Positions 49,554-59,123 of a DNA stretch of 64,000 nt are shown one piece after another. The stretch comes from Polaribacter litorisediminis (GTDB lineage Bacteria > Bacteroidota > Bacteroidia > Flavobacteriales > Flavobacteriaceae). The notes under the pieces are model-generated. The model worked only from the letters and a program-made list of their open reading frames with translations, searched no databases and was not told where the DNA came from. Position 1 is the first letter of the stretch, and each line of letters starts with the position of its first letter. The DNA is taken from assembly GCF_019968605.1 (NCBI RefSeq), contig NZ_CP082966.1, positions 3,399,501 through 3,463,500 of the forward strand, written 5' to 3'. A program made the translations under genes and the position numbers.

Positions 49554-50051
49554 ATGGAGAAAACTTTAACAGCTAAAAAATTAAAAGAAAATAGTGAATT
49601 AAAGGTATTCGTTAGGCACTTTAAGAGAGGCAAAGACCTAAAGACTAAAGAAATAACCTACACTCGATTCTTAAGAGATAAACTACTTGTTGCAAACGCA
49701 GTCAAAAGAGGAGTTCCTAACATTTTATTTAGTGAAATTAAATCCAACTCTCCTTTTGATGACAAACAGTGGTCTTCGTTCTTAGATATTAACGTACGAA
49801 CCTTTCAAAGGTATAAGAAAGTAAAAACACATATCTTTAAACAAATACAAAGCGAAAAAATATTTGAACTTGCCGAAGTTGTTAGTTTAGGTAATGAAGT
49901 TTTTGACAGCCCTGAACATTTTATGATTTGGCTTAAAACACCTTCAATGGCTCTAGGGAAAATTAAACCAATTGACTTATTAGATTCATCTTATGGCAAA
50001 GATATGGTCATTGCTGAATTAAACAGAATTGAACACGGAATTTTTGTTTAA
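49554..50051 (+). CDS. Antitoxin, Xre/MbcA/ParS family (RES partner)
   Basis: 165 residues. The N-terminal part is a Xre-like helical DNA-binding region (FSEIKSNSPFDDKQWSSFLDINVRTFQRYKK). The C-terminal part has the ParS/MbcA toxin-binding signature, AEVVSLGNEVFDSPEHFMIWLKTPSMALGKIKPIDLLDSSYGKDMVIAELNRIEHG. It should neutralise the RES toxin and repress the operon. Its stop codon overlaps the toxin ATG by one base (TAATG). Confidence 0.88.
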   Translation: MEKTLTAKKLKENSELKVFVRHFKRGKDLKTKEITYTRFLRDKLLVANAVKRGVPNILFSEIKSNSPFDDKQWSSFLDINVRTFQRYKKVKTHIFKQIQSEKIFELAEVVSLGNEVFDSPEHFMIWLKTPSMALGKIKPIDLLDSSYGKDMVIAELNRIEHGIFV

Positions 50052-50512
50052 TGATAGTTTACAGATTAATTCGTAAGAAATATAAAGATCAGCTTTTAGG
50101 CTATGGTGCATCCCTGAATGGTCAACGATGGAATTCAAAAGGTACAGAAGTGATTTATACAGCACAAACTCGAGCACTTGCAAACAGTGAAGTTGCTGTA
50201 CATATTTCTTTGGGTATTTTACCAAGTGACTATCATATGGTAGACATAGAAATACCTAATTCTCTAAAAACATTAAACATCAACGAAAAAAAACTTCCAA
50301 AAGGATGGAATTCTCTACCCTCTAAACCTGAAAGTCAAAATATCGGGGATGAGTTTGTCAATGAAAATCTATATCCTGTTTTAAAAGTACCCAGTGTAGT
50401 TGTTAAAGGAGAGTTCAATTATATTATAAACCCAAAACATTCAGATTTTTCTAAGATTAAAATAATAAATACTGAGCCATATCCATTTGATCCTAGATGT
50501 TTTAACAACTAA
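50051..50512 (+). CDS. RES-domain toxin
   Basis: 153 residues of the RES family, toxins known to degrade NAD+ or ADP-ribosylate targets. Key features are Arg in GQRWNSKGTEVIYTA, Glu in ALANSEVAVHISLG and Ser in LKVPSVVVKGEFNYIINP, the Arg-Glu-Ser trio that gives the name. C-terminal DFSKIKIINTEPYPFDPRCF is typical. Translationally coupled to the antitoxin. The module appears intact, unlike its neighbours, and is immediately followed by repeat copy 1. Confidence 0.9.
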   Translation: MIVYRLIRKKYKDQLLGYGASLNGQRWNSKGTEVIYTAQTRALANSEVAVHISLGILPSDYHMVDIEIPNSLKTLNINEKKLPKGWNSLPSKPESQNIGDEFVNENLYPVLKVPSVVVKGEFNYIINPKHSDFSKIKIINTEPYPFDPRCFNN

Positions 50513-50523
50513 ACAGTTTACAA

Positions 50524-50712
50524 TAACTAAGCATATGGCGTGCCGATAGGCTAACGTTATATGTCTTGTTGACTGATCTGCTCCTAAGGATAAGGGGTAA
50601 AACGACGGTTTGGGTGTGGGTTTTAAAAGAAGTATGATTGGGGAAAGTAGCGTATTTTCAATAGTTCTATTGCATACAAGCTATTTATGATGCGCTTTCT
50701 TTAATTTTTAGT
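50524..50712. repeat. Dispersed ~180-bp element, copy 1 (inverted relative to copies 2 and 3)
   Basis: Its reverse complement matches 62930-63108 nearly base for base: ACTAAAAATT..., GCATCATAAATAGCT, CCTTATCCTTAGGAGCAGAT, CAGTCAACAAGACATATAAC and GCTTAGTTA. At the TA-proximal end lies an imperfect palindrome, CATATGGCGT / ACGTTATATG. It starts 12 bases after the RES toxin stop. Confidence 0.85.
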
Positions 50713-50860
50713 GAGACTATAAAACACCTCTCAGCATAAAATCTAAACCTCCATGTTTTTGGTCATTGGTGGCGCGAAACCTGAGGAAATAACCTCCTTT
50801 TTTACAACTATACAACCTCTTCTTGAGCATAAAAATAAATGCTATTTTTTCTAATGATCG
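50713..50860. other. Short region between repeat copy 1 and the insertion sequence
   Basis: On the minus strand a frame reads GGYFLRFRATNDQKHGGLDF and MLRGVL before a stop, which looks like a C-terminal protein fragment without recognised family. No intact gene. Confidence 0.3.
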
Positions 50861-50868
50861 TTTCTAAC

Positions 50869-52133
50869 CCAGGGCAAACGCATTAAACTTTCATCAGGTT
50901 CAAAACTTTTATTAGGTAATGATTGTCCCATCCTGCTTTCATTCTTCTACTCTTAACCCCTATTTTACTTGATTTTTCGTTTTTCAATAAGTTAAGTGCT
51001 ATTTTGTTAAGTATAGAGAAGTTTTGAGTTGCGTTACCAGCTCTTTTTCTAGAAGCATCTTCAGAGAAAGCGACATCTAGAGTCCAGTGTAGCTTGTTTT
51101 CAATAGTCCAATATGAGCGAATAGCTTTTTGGAAGTCTTGGGGATTTGCTTTTAAATTTGAAATATAATAACGTACTGCTGTTTCTATAGGTTTCTCTGA
51201 GTTTTTAAATTCTCTTGTGCTTTCTATTTTTATAATCGTGTTTAGCTTACACCAATTATTGTTTTCAGGTATGAAATGAAAGTTGCTTATAATGCTGCAT
51301 TTTCGCGTTTCCATGCGTCCATGATCTAAGTCATCAGTTGTATTGGTTTCTATTGTTTTTCCAAACCTGAATTCATCCTCAATGTGTTCTAGTAATTTAG
51401 GCTGATTGCCTTTTACAGCTAAAATATAATCGGCTTTTTTATCTATAATGGCTGAGGCTATTTCTGTTTGACAGCCCATAGCATCGATCGTTACGATGGT
51501 GTTCTCTAAAGATAAAGCTTCTAATAGCATTGGTATGGCAGTAATCTCGTTTGATTTTTCCGATACCTTAACCTGACCAAGAACTAGATTATTCTCATTA
51601 GCCCAAGCACTAACCATATGGACTGGAGATTTTTTCCCACTAGCTTTAGCGCCTCTAATTGTTTTACCATCAATAGCTATAACTTCTTTGGGCTGTAGCT
51701 CTGCTAAGGTATTCACCCAAGTTATAAAACAAGATTCAAATTGTGCGCTATCTATATTAGAAAACACACGGTTAAAGGTATCGTGAGAAGGGATACCATT
51801 AGGTAAATCTAGGAATGTACGCAGAAATTCTTCTTTGGATTGTGCATAGTTTTCCATTTCATTCCAACTATCTGCACCACAAATCACTGAAATTATTCCA
51901 ATAACAAGGATGCTTTCTAAATCGTAAAGCTGCTTGTGTGAGCGTCTAAAATCGGGTATTTGACCAAATATGGTCTTAAGTTTGTTTGTTGTTTTCAAAA
52001 TATATAAATTACTGATTATCAATGTAATATACAATTTTAAAACAACAAAAACAATAAATAAATCATTGATTTACAATAATTTAAATGGAAAATATAAATA
52101 CAATTATTATGGTTTTTAATGCGTTTGCCCTGG
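50869..52133 (-). mobile_element. Intact ISAs1-family insertion sequence with 8-bp target duplication
   Basis: 1265 bp bounded by perfect 19-bp inverted repeats CCAGGGCAAACGCATTAAA (50869-50887) and its complement (52115-52133). Both outer flanks read TTTCTAAC (50861-50868 and 52134-52141), the target site duplication. It holds one transposase gene. Intact ends and duplication imply recent insertion. Confidence 0.93.
50883..52034 (-). CDS. ISAs1-family transposase (DDE)
   Basis: 383 residues. DDE regions are visible: VIAIDGKTIRGAKASGKK (first Asp), IVTIDAMGCQTEIASAIIDKKADY (second) and YWTIENKLHWTLDVAFSEDASR (Glu). The N-terminal DFRRSHKQLYDLESILVIGI domain is the family's. The stop codon lies inside the left inverted repeat. 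It appears complete and probably active. The upstream limit of the start is uncertain: FGQIPDFRR is the conserved beginning, about 20 residues in. Confidence 0.93.
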   Translation of the reverse strand: MYITLIISNLYILKTTNKLKTIFGQIPDFRRSHKQLYDLESILVIGIISVICGADSWNEMENYAQSKEEFLRTFLDLPNGIPSHDTFNRVFSNIDSAQFESCFITWVNTLAELQPKEVIAIDGKTIRGAKASGKKSPVHMVSAWANENNLVLGQVKVSEKSNEITAIPMLLEALSLENTIVTIDAMGCQTEIASAIIDKKADYILAVKGNQPKLLEHIEDEFRFGKTIETNTTDDLDHGRMETRKCSIISNFHFIPENNNWCKLNTIIKIESTREFKNSEKPIETAVRYYISNLKANPQDFQKAIRSYWTIENKLHWTLDVAFSEDASRKRAGNATQNFSILNKIALNLLKNEKSSKIGVKSRRMKAGWDNHYLIKVLNLMKV

Positions 52134-52190
52134 TTTCTAACCAAGGGATTGTTATTTTTAAAAGATTTTTTTTTATCTTTAACAAAAAAA

Positions 52191-53726
52191 ATGCTTGTAA
52201 AAGTTTACGGCTCTGCTGTTTTTGGAATTGAAGCGACTACAATTATTGTTGAAGTTAACATTGATAAAGGAATTGGCTACCATTTGGTAGGCTTACCAGA
52301 CAAAGCTGTAAGCGAAAGTTCGTATCGAATTTCTGCAGCTTTAAATAATAACAACTACAAACTTCCCGGAAAAAAAATTATTATTAATATGGCACCTGCC
52401 GATATTAGAAAAGAAGGTGCGTCTTATGATTTAACCTTGGCTATGGGGATTCTTGCAGCCTCAGGTCAAATTCAATCAGAAAATATTGATCAATACATTA
52501 TGATGGGAGAACTTTCTTTAGACGGAAGCTTGCAACCTATAAGAGGTGTTTTGCCAATGGCGATAAAAGCCAGAGAGGAAGGTTTTAAATATTTTATTTT
52601 ACCAAAAGAAAACGCCAAAGAAGCTGCCATTGTAGATAATTTAACTGTTTTAGGCGTAGAAAATATTTTAGAAGTAATCCATCATTTTAGTGGTGAGACA
52701 AAAATTGAACCAACAATTGTAGATACAAGGGCAGAGTTTTATAAAAACATCGACTTTCCAGAATTTGATTTTTCGGATGTAAAAGGACAAGAATCTATAA
52801 AACGTTGTATGGAAATTGCCGCTGCTGGCGGACATAATATTATTTTAATTGGTCCTCCAGGTTCTGGGAAAACCATGTTAGCAAAAAGATTGCCCAGTAT
52901 TTTACCTCCAATGACTTTGCATGAGGCTTTAGAAACTACCAAAATTCATTCTGTAGTTGGTAAAACTAAAAATAATGGACTGTTATATCAAAGACCTTTT
53001 AGAAGTCCGCATCACACAATTTCTAATGTTGCTTTAGTAGGTGGCGGTCAATACCCAAGACCTGGAGAAATTTCACTTTCTCATAATGGTGTGCTCTTTT
53101 TAGATGAGTTGCCAGAGTTTAAACGAGAAGTTCTAGAAGTAATGCGCCAACCTTTAGAAGATAGAGATGTTACGATTTCTAGAGCAAAATTTACGGTTAC
53201 CTATCCCTGCAGCTTTATGTTAGTGGCGAGTATGAATCCAAGTCCGAGTGGTTTTTTTAACGATCCAAATTCGCCAATGACCTCCTCTCCACAAGAAATG
53301 CAGCGTTATTTGAGTAAAATATCAGGACCTTTATTAGACAGGATTGATATCCATATCGAGGTTACGCCTGTCCCGTTTGAAAAATTATCCGAAGAAAGAA
53401 AAGGAGAATCCTCTGTTGACATCAGAAAACGTGTCACAGCCGCAAGAGAAATTCAATCTGAACGTTTTAAAGATTCCGAAAACATTCATTACAATGCACA
53501 AATGACTGTAAAACAAATTCGTGCATATTGTAAATTATCTCCTGAAAGTTTATCACTCTTAAAAACTGCCATGGAAAAATTAAACCTTTCTGCAAGAGCT
53601 TATGACAGAATTTTAAAAGTTTCTAGAACCATTGCCGATTTAGCAAATATTAAAGATATTTCTCCAGATCATATCGCCGAAGCCATACAATATAGAAGTT
53701 TAGATCGAGATGGTTGGCTAGGATAA
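52191..53726 (+). CDS. YifB/ComM-family Mg-chelatase-like AAA+ ATPase
   Basis: 511 residues: N-terminal Lon-protease-like fold (about 1-180; YGSAVFGIEATTIIVEVNIDKGIGYHLVGLPDKAV), AAA+ core with Walker A GPPGSGKTMLAKRL (221-234) and Walker B GVLFLDELPEF, and the Mg-chelatase C-terminal part (LSARAYDRILKVSRTIADLA). ComM members are helicases that promote branch migration during natural transformation. I start at ATG 52191; the frame is open further upstream only into the insertion sequence. The IS end is 57 bases before this start, so its expression may be altered. Confidence 0.92.
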   Translation: MLVKVYGSAVFGIEATTIIVEVNIDKGIGYHLVGLPDKAVSESSYRISAALNNNNYKLPGKKIIINMAPADIRKEGASYDLTLAMGILAASGQIQSENIDQYIMMGELSLDGSLQPIRGVLPMAIKAREEGFKYFILPKENAKEAAIVDNLTVLGVENILEVIHHFSGETKIEPTIVDTRAEFYKNIDFPEFDFSDVKGQESIKRCMEIAAAGGHNIILIGPPGSGKTMLAKRLPSILPPMTLHEALETTKIHSVVGKTKNNGLLYQRPFRSPHHTISNVALVGGGQYPRPGEISLSHNGVLFLDELPEFKREVLEVMRQPLEDRDVTISRAKFTVTYPCSFMLVASMNPSPSGFFNDPNSPMTSSPQEMQRYLSKISGPLLDRIDIHIEVTPVPFEKLSEERKGESSVDIRKRVTAAREIQSERFKDSENIHYNAQMTVKQIRAYCKLSPESLSLLKTAMEKLNLSARAYDRILKVSRTIADLANIKDISPDHIAEAIQYRSLDRDGWLG

Positions 53727-53977
53727 TACTTGTTTTTGTTGAAGATTACAGTAATTTAAAATGATAAATGGTATCAACTTATCTCCATATTTAATTCTAT
53801 ACTTGCATAAAAAAGTATCCTTTAAAACGAATAAAGAAGACTAAAATTCAGGATTTTTGTACTTTTCTATAAATAGCTTAAGAAATTTAGTATCGCATTT
53901 TATCGCAATTACTGATATATATCATAATTTACCTCCTACATCTGCCCTACCTTGCTGCTTTATAATAAATTAAGATC

Positions 53978-54364
53978 ATGGATATTTCTTTATTCTTATT
54001 AAAATTTTGGGGATGGTACTGTGTTATTTTCTTTTTTGTTTTGACATTTAATCCTAAAAGAACAAGACAAATTATTGAAGATTTAAAAGATCAGAAATTT
54101 ACAATTCTTATTTCATTTTTAGCAATTATAATTGGCTTACTAAATGTATTATCTCATAACATTTGGGAACCCCATATTTCGCTTTTAGTAACTCTTTTTG
54201 GTTGGTTAGCCCTTATTCTGGGAGTAGCCTTGTTTACGTTTCCTAAAATAATGGTAAAATGGATTACAATCTTCAATATTAAGTTTATACAGGTTTTGTA
54301 TGTACTGCTTTTTTTTGTGGGATTATTTTTGTTAAACGACGCTTATGGCATAGTTCTCTATTAA
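53978..54364 (+). CDS. Small membrane protein, unknown function
   Basis: 128 residues with four predicted hydrophobic helices: FLLKFWGWYCVIFFFVLTF, FTILISFLAIIIGLLNVLS, HISLLVTLFGWLALILGVALFTF and FIQVLYVLLFFVGLFLLN. No charged catalytic motif is evident. It precedes two genes on the same strand with 45- and -1-base spacing, so probably one transcription unit. No family named. Confidence 0.65.
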   Translation: MDISLFLLKFWGWYCVIFFFVLTFNPKRTRQIIEDLKDQKFTILISFLAIIIGLLNVLSHNIWEPHISLLVTLFGWLALILGVALFTFPKIMVKWITIFNIKFIQVLYVLLFFVGLFLLNDAYGIVLY

Positions 54365-54409
54365 AATTAAATATTATAACAACATAAAATTAATCTAAAA
54401 AATAATCAC

Positions 54410-54859
54410 ATGAAAAATCAAAAATGGCATATAAAATATCTTAAATGGTTTTCTGCGGATGAAATATATGAAACCTCTAAAAACTGGAATTCAGAGTTGT
54501 ACTTCATAAAAGATGAGCAACATTTTTTTCAACATCTTTTTCATCAATTTGCTGCAAGTTTTATAAAATCTAAAGAGCTTTTTAAAATTAAAAGAATTCT
54601 ATATGATTTAACCGAACTACAAGAAGAGTGCACTATTTTAATTTGGATTATTTCTAAACACGTCAATAATTTAAATTTATTAATAGATGATGTAAATCAA
54701 ATAAGAGAGGAAAAAATTTATAAAGAAACGCACCAACAAATATTTGAAGCAATGGATGATTTTCTTTTGAAACATAAAGAGTTTAAAAAAACCCTCTTTA
54801 AAATGGTTACAGATGATTTAAAATCATCCCCAGAAAAAATAAGACTAGCGCAACAATAA
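54410..54859 (+). CDS. Hypothetical helical protein
   Basis: 149 residues, no signal peptide or membrane segment. Mostly alpha-helical and aromatic-rich at the N-terminus (KWHIKYLKWFSADEIYETSKNW-like), with acidic/basic helices thereafter. Not recognised. Its stop overlaps the start of the following lipoprotein (TAATG), so the two are translationally coupled and probably act together. Confidence 0.6.
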   Translation: MKNQKWHIKYLKWFSADEIYETSKNWNSELYFIKDEQHFFQHLFHQFAASFIKSKELFKIKRILYDLTELQEECTILIWIISKHVNNLNLLIDDVNQIREEKIYKETHQQIFEAMDDFLLKHKEFKKTLFKMVTDDLKSSPEKIRLAQQ

Positions 54860-55506
54860 TGAAACAAAAATTAAGCACTATTTTTTTATTTTTAGTCTGT
54901 TTAATCATGATACATTGCAGTAGTACAAAGCTTGTTAAGCAATGGAAAAATCCTGATATAAAGAGTCTTTATATATCTAAAGTTTTAATCGTTGGCATGA
55001 CTCCTAATATTAATACCCGTAAAGAATTTGAATTACGACTTAAAAAAGAGTTTGAAGCCAGAGGCATTGAAGCTGTTATAAGTTTAGAAGTCTTTGAACC
55101 AAGTTTTACAGGTGAGAAAGTAAACGCTTTAGAGTTACAAACCATTGAAAATATTTTAGCAGCTAATTATTTTGATGCCATTTTATTTACCAAACTCATT
55201 GGTTCTGAAACAAAATTAGCGTACTCAAACACCTTTAAAAACAGTAAATATTTAAACCTTAAATTTAAAGAAGACTACTACGAACATCAAGAAATATTTT
55301 ATAATCATAAATACTATGATAAATATAAGGTATACCACGCAGAAACCTCTTTATTTTGTATTTGTCCTACTAAAGATCGTGAATTGGTATGGAAAGGATA
55401 TATCGATATTTCAAGTCCTACTTCTGCAGAAAAAAGCCTGAAAGATTATGTAAAGGTTTTAATTTCAGCTTTAGAGGAGCAACTTCTTCTGCCTAAAACT
55501 TTATAA
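54859..55506 (+). CDS. Putative lipoprotein (DUF4136-like)
   Basis: 215 residues with a lipoprotein signal peptide: FLFLVCLIMIHCSSTK, lipid Cys20 followed by SS. The mature part (KQWKNPDIKSLYISKVLIVGMTPN, FEARGIEAVISLEVFEPSF) resembles periplasmic DUF4136/LPP20-like lipoproteins. A second Cys pair (FCICPTKD) occurs near residue 167. Role unknown; coupled to the hypothetical gene upstream. Confidence 0.7.
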   Translation: MKQKLSTIFLFLVCLIMIHCSSTKLVKQWKNPDIKSLYISKVLIVGMTPNINTRKEFELRLKKEFEARGIEAVISLEVFEPSFTGEKVNALELQTIENILAANYFDAILFTKLIGSETKLAYSNTFKNSKYLNLKFKEDYYEHQEIFYNHKYYDKYKVYHAETSLFCICPTKDRELVWKGYIDISSPTSAEKSLKDYVKVLISALEEQLLLPKTL

Positions 55507-55781
55507 AAAGTAAAACATATGAAATGTCTTTTTTTTTAGAAAATTGATATTTTTAAGTATTTATTTTTTGTACATTTTCTTAATAAATGACAAAAATACA
55601 TATCATTAAATATCCAGCAACTACGTATTTAAATATCACCTTAAAACAACACTCCAGTATTTCAGATGAAAATTCCACTTATTTTTAAAGTGGATAAAAC
55701 CTATGTAGCCATTAAAAATAGTACTAATACTAATTCTACATTTCAAAGAAATTAAAACAATAGGAACTACCTAATTTTTTG

Positions 55782-56615
55782 TCATCTACTTAAGTAAATA
55801 TTATAAACCAATCCTATCAATATTAAAAAAACACCAAATAAAGTCCATAAATTATAAATTTCACCAAACCAAAAAGTCCCAATAAAAATCATAAAAACAA
55901 CTTCTAAATACTTTAAAGGAGCAATGAGATTGGTTTCACGAGATTGCAGTGCTTTCGTCATATATAATTGCCCAACATAACCAAAAAAACCTAAACTTAA
56001 TAAAAGCAACCATTCTACTAAATTAGGTGCTATCCAATTATTTATAGACATTATTCCGCCAAACAAGAATGCCATCATCATAAAATAATTAATGATGATT
56101 AATGGGTTTTCGGTATTGCCTATTTTACGAATCACGACAAAAATTATACCTAAAGAAATTGCAGATAAAAAGACTAAAATTAATCCAGTAGAATCCATAT
56201 CTGTCCCAAATCCTTTAATAATTAGAACCCCCGTAAATGCAACCAGAAACAACAACCATTGCATCGGTTTTATTTTCTCTTTTAAAAAAATAAATGCAAA
56301 AATAGCTGCAAAAATTGGAGATGTATAGCGCATGGATACTGCGGTGCCTATAGATAAATAATTTAAAGATTGAAAAAAGCATGTTAACGAAACTACACCT
56401 GCAACCCCTCTTAAGAGTAACCATTTTTTATGGTTTCCGAAAAACGGTATTTTTTTTGCTATGATAAGCGGAATTGTAAAGAGCAAAGTCCCTATAGATC
56501 TAAAAAAAACAATTTGATACGCGCTAAAATTAGCTAAATATTTTACAATCCCATTCATGATAGCGAATGCGATGACACTTAAGATCATATAAAAAATTGC
56601 GGTTGAATTCTTCAT
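55782..56615 (-). CDS. DMT-family (EamA) transporter
   Basis: 277 residues with ten hydrophobic segments forming two EamA repeats, first helix AIFYMILSVIAFAIMNGIVKY, conserved RSIGTLLFTIP and MRYTSPIFAAIFAFIFLKEKIKPMQW in repeat one, and PLKYLEVVFMIFIGTFWFGEI in repeat two. Drug/metabolite exporters of this family carry amino acids, nucleobases or other small molecules; substrate cannot be told. Stands alone; the 275 bases to the previous gene (55507-55781) hold nothing obvious. Confidence 0.85.
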   Translation of the reverse strand: MKNSTAIFYMILSVIAFAIMNGIVKYLANFSAYQIVFFRSIGTLLFTIPLIIAKKIPFFGNHKKWLLLRGVAGVVSLTCFFQSLNYLSIGTAVSMRYTSPIFAAIFAFIFLKEKIKPMQWLLFLVAFTGVLIIKGFGTDMDSTGLILVFLSAISLGIIFVVIRKIGNTENPLIIINYFMMMAFLFGGIMSINNWIAPNLVEWLLLLSLGFFGYVGQLYMTKALQSRETNLIAPLKYLEVVFMIFIGTFWFGEIYNLWTLFGVFLILIGLVYNIYLSR

Positions 56616-56706
56616 TATAAGAAGCTTGGTTGTTTTAATTACTGCTAAAGTTTGGGCAAAAATAGCAATACTTAAAATAAGAAGATGCTTTTTTTTAGAA
56701 TCTGAA

Positions 56707-56780
56707 ACTCGCGTTAAGGATTGAACGGCCTGTTTGAAGTCTCACGGTTTTTCTCGAAAAGCGAGTGGCTATTTGACTTC
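56707..56780. repeat. Structured intergenic element, variant of the one near ilvD
   Basis: CGCGTTAAGGATTGAACGGC, then a CTCG / CGAG hairpin, then GTGGCTATTTGACTTC. The box-hairpin-box plan (GATTGAA...GCTATTT) resembles flavobacterial dispersed elements and, loosely, the one at 15890-15973. Confidence 0.35.
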
Positions 56781-56851
56781 GCTAAAAATAAATTTCAGTT
56801 TGTTAAAATGCCCAATTTCTTAATACAATTTTTAAATAAAAATTACTCGAA

Positions 56852-56881
56852 ATAAAAACCCTCTCAAATTAATGAAAGGGT
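56852..56881 (-). terminator. ahcY terminator
   Basis: Minus strand ACCCTTTC / GAGAGGGT stem followed by TTTTTATT, 120 bases after the ahcY stop. A decayed ATTCCTGCC...TAGGAAT palindrome lies between (56903-56953). Confidence 0.6.
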
Positions 56882-56998
56882 CTACTAATTTTATGATAAG
56901 ATTCCTGCCAGAGTTTATCTTGAATGAAGTCCAAAAGTAGGAATGACAGAATAATTTAAGGTTTTTGGTAATTACCAAAACTACCAACCAAAAACTAT

Positions 56999-58306
56999 TT
57001 AGTATCTATAATGCTCTGGCTTAAAAGGACCCGCTTGAGTTACACCAATATAATCTGCTTGGTCTTTGCTCAATTCTGTTAATTCCACACCAATTTTTGC
57101 CAAGTGTAAATACGCTACTTTTTCATCTAAATGTTTTGGCAACATATACACTTCGTTTTTGTATGCTTTTGCGTTGTTCCAAAGTTCCATTTGCGCCAAA
57201 GTTTGGTTTGTAAATGAGTTAGACATTACAAAACTTGGGTGCCCTGTTGCACATCCTAAATTTACCAAACGTCCTTCTGCCAATAAAATAATATCTTTTC
57301 CGTTGATATTGTATTTATCTACTTGTGGCTTAATCTCAACTTTTTCGCTGTTTGCATTTAAATAAGGAACATCAATTTCATTATCAAAATGACCAATATT
57401 TGCAACAATTACTTTGTCTTTCATGGCTTGGAAGTGCTCTGGACGAACAATTCCTTTGTTTCCTGTAGTGGTAATAATGATATCAGAATTTGCAACTACA
57501 GTTTCTAATTTCTTCACTTCAAACCCATCCATTGCAGCTTGTAATGCACAAATAGGGTCAATTTCTGTAACGGTAACTATAGAACCTGCACCTTTAAAAG
57601 AAGCGGCTGTACCTTTACCAACGTCTCCATAACCACAAACCGTTACACGTTTTCCTGCTAACATAATATCGGTTGCTCTACGAATTGCATCAACTGCAGA
57701 TTCTTTACAACCATATTTATTATCGAATTTCGATTTTGTAACAGAATCGTTAATATTTATTGCTGGCATTGGCAATGTTCCGTTTTTAACACGCTCGTAT
57801 AATCTGTGCACTCCAGTTGTTGTTTCTTCTGACAACCCGTTGATTCCTGCAGCCAATTCTGGATAACGATCTAAAACCATATTTGTTAAATCTCCACCAT
57901 CATCTAAAATCATATTTAATGGCTTTTTGTCTTCACCAAAAAATAAAGTTTGCTCAATACACCAATCAAATTCCTCTTCATTCATTCCTTTCCAAGCATA
58001 CACTGGGGTTCCTGTTGCAGCAATTGCAGCAGCGGCTTGGTCTTGAGTAGAAAAAATATTACAAGAACTCCAAGTTACTTCTGCTCCTAAAGCTTGTAAG
58101 GTTTCTATTAAAACAGCTGTTTGAATGGTCATATGTAAACATCCTGCAATTCTTGCACCTTTTAAAGGTTGTTCATCTCCATACTCTTCTCTTAAACTCA
58201 TTAAACCAGGCATCTCTGCTTCTGCCAATTCAATTTCTTTTCTTCCCCAATCAGCTAAAGAAATATCTTTAACTTTAAATGGCACGTAAGCTGTTTTTGT
58301 ACTCAT
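56999..58306 (-). CDS. ahcY: S-adenosyl-L-homocysteine hydrolase
   Basis: 435 residues, NAD-dependent cleavage of SAH to adenosine and homocysteine in the methyl cycle. Motifs: [21 protein letters not shown] at the N-terminus, catalytic region [23 protein letters not shown] loop [18 protein letters not shown] and the C-terminal [13 protein letters not shown] and PFKPEHYRY end. Full length. Divergent from the phosphopantetheinyl transferase, sharing a 62-base promoter region with a TAACTTTG element (58341-58348, minus). Confidence 0.96.
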   Translation of the reverse strand: MSTKTAYVPFKVKDISLADWGRKEIELAEAEMPGLMSLREEYGDEQPLKGARIAGCLHMTIQTAVLIETLQALGAEVTWSSCNIFSTQDQAAAAIAATGTPVYAWKGMNEEEFDWCIEQTLFFGEDKKPLNMILDDGGDLTNMVLDRYPELAAGINGLSEETTTGVHRLYERVKNGTLPMPAININDSVTKSKFDNKYGCKESAVDAIRRATDIMLAGKRVTVCGYGDVGKGTAASFKGAGSIVTVTEIDPICALQAAMDGFEVKKLETVVANSDIIITTTGNKGIVRPEHFQAMKDKVIVANIGHFDNEIDVPYLNANSEKVEIKPQVDKYNINGKDIILLAEGRLVNLGCATGHPSFVMSNSFTNQTLAQMELWNNAKAYKNEVYMLPKHLDEKVAYLHLAKIGVELTELSKDQADYIGVTQAGPFKPEHYRY

Positions 58307-58340
58307 ATTATGTATATTTATGTTCTATTTTTAGCGATTG

Positions 58341-58348
58341 CAAAGTTA
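58341..58348 (-). promoter_or_regulatory. Candidate -7 element of ahcY
   Basis: TAACTTTG on the minus strand, 34 bases upstream of the start; no good -33 box at N19. Confidence 0.35.
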
Positions 58349-58368
58349 CAACATAGAATTTAAAAAAT

Positions 58369-58995
58369 ATGGCTCTTTACAAAACATTAACTATCAGTTT
58401 ATCTACCAAAGTTTTCATCTGGAAAATCGAAGAATCTTTAAACGAATTGCGTCAAGGAATCATTTTGACCACAAACAATTCAAAACGTTTAAACTCCATG
58501 AAATCTGAATTGCATCAAAAAGGATTTTTAAGTATTAGACATTTATTAAAAGAAACCGGCTATGCAGATGCCGATGTAGTCTACGATGAATTTGGTAAAC
58601 CACATTTAAAAGACGGTAAATTTATTTCTATTACACATTCTTTTAACTTTACAGCTATTATTATTTCTGATGATTTACCTGTTGGTATTGACATTGAAAA
58701 ACAACGTGAAAAAATTTTAAAAATTGCCCATAAATTTACGCCTTTTGAAGAGTATAAAACAATTGCAAATGTTGATGCTTTAATTAGCAAACTAACCATT
58801 GTTTGGGGAGCGAAAGAGAGTTTGTATAAAATTTATGGAAAGAAAAAACTGCGCTTCTTGCATCATATTTATATTGAAGATTTCAAGTTCTTGGATAAAA
58901 AAACCACTGGAGCTATTCGTTTTAACGGAGAGGAAGCTATGTACAATATTGAGTTTTTAGAGTTTGAAAACTTTACTTGCGTGTATGCTTATTAA
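58369..58995 (+). CDS. 4'-phosphopantetheinyl transferase superfamily protein
   Basis: 208 residues. The two signature motifs are present: VGIDIEKQREKIL (Mg-binding Asp and Glu) and WGAKESLYKIYGKK (the W-x-x-K-E-S-x-x-K pattern), plus the upstream FGKPHLKDGKFISITHSFNFT, as in Sfp-type enzymes. They transfer phosphopantetheine from CoA to carrier proteins. In flavobacteria a single such gene of this length often serves the fatty acid ACP or secondary metabolism; no carrier protein is adjacent. Start ATG 58369. Confidence 0.88.
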   Translation: MALYKTLTISLSTKVFIWKIEESLNELRQGIILTTNNSKRLNSMKSELHQKGFLSIRHLLKETGYADADVVYDEFGKPHLKDGKFISITHSFNFTAIIISDDLPVGIDIEKQREKILKIAHKFTPFEEYKTIANVDALISKLTIVWGAKESLYKIYGKKKLRFLHHIYIEDFKFLDKKTTGAIRFNGEEAMYNIEFLEFENFTCVYAY

Positions 58996-59123
58996 AAAAG
59001 TTACAAAATATCAAGTTTAAAGTATACAGTTATAGCTTTCATAATCAGAGATATATTACAAGTTACTTTTTATCTATAACACGGAATAACTTCTTACTTT
59101 TGGAGCTTCAACATCAATAAAAT

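Noticed and set aside
48966..50712. A functional integron (integrase plus cassette)
   Set aside because: The recombinase is truncated and frameshifted and lacks integron-integrase features; the repeat does not show clear attC core sites. Kept only as a hypothesis about the dispersed element.
59000..59123. TPP or NAD-related riboswitch upstream of pnuC
   Set aside because: No conserved TPP box or other recognised aptamer core is visible in this short AT-rich leader.
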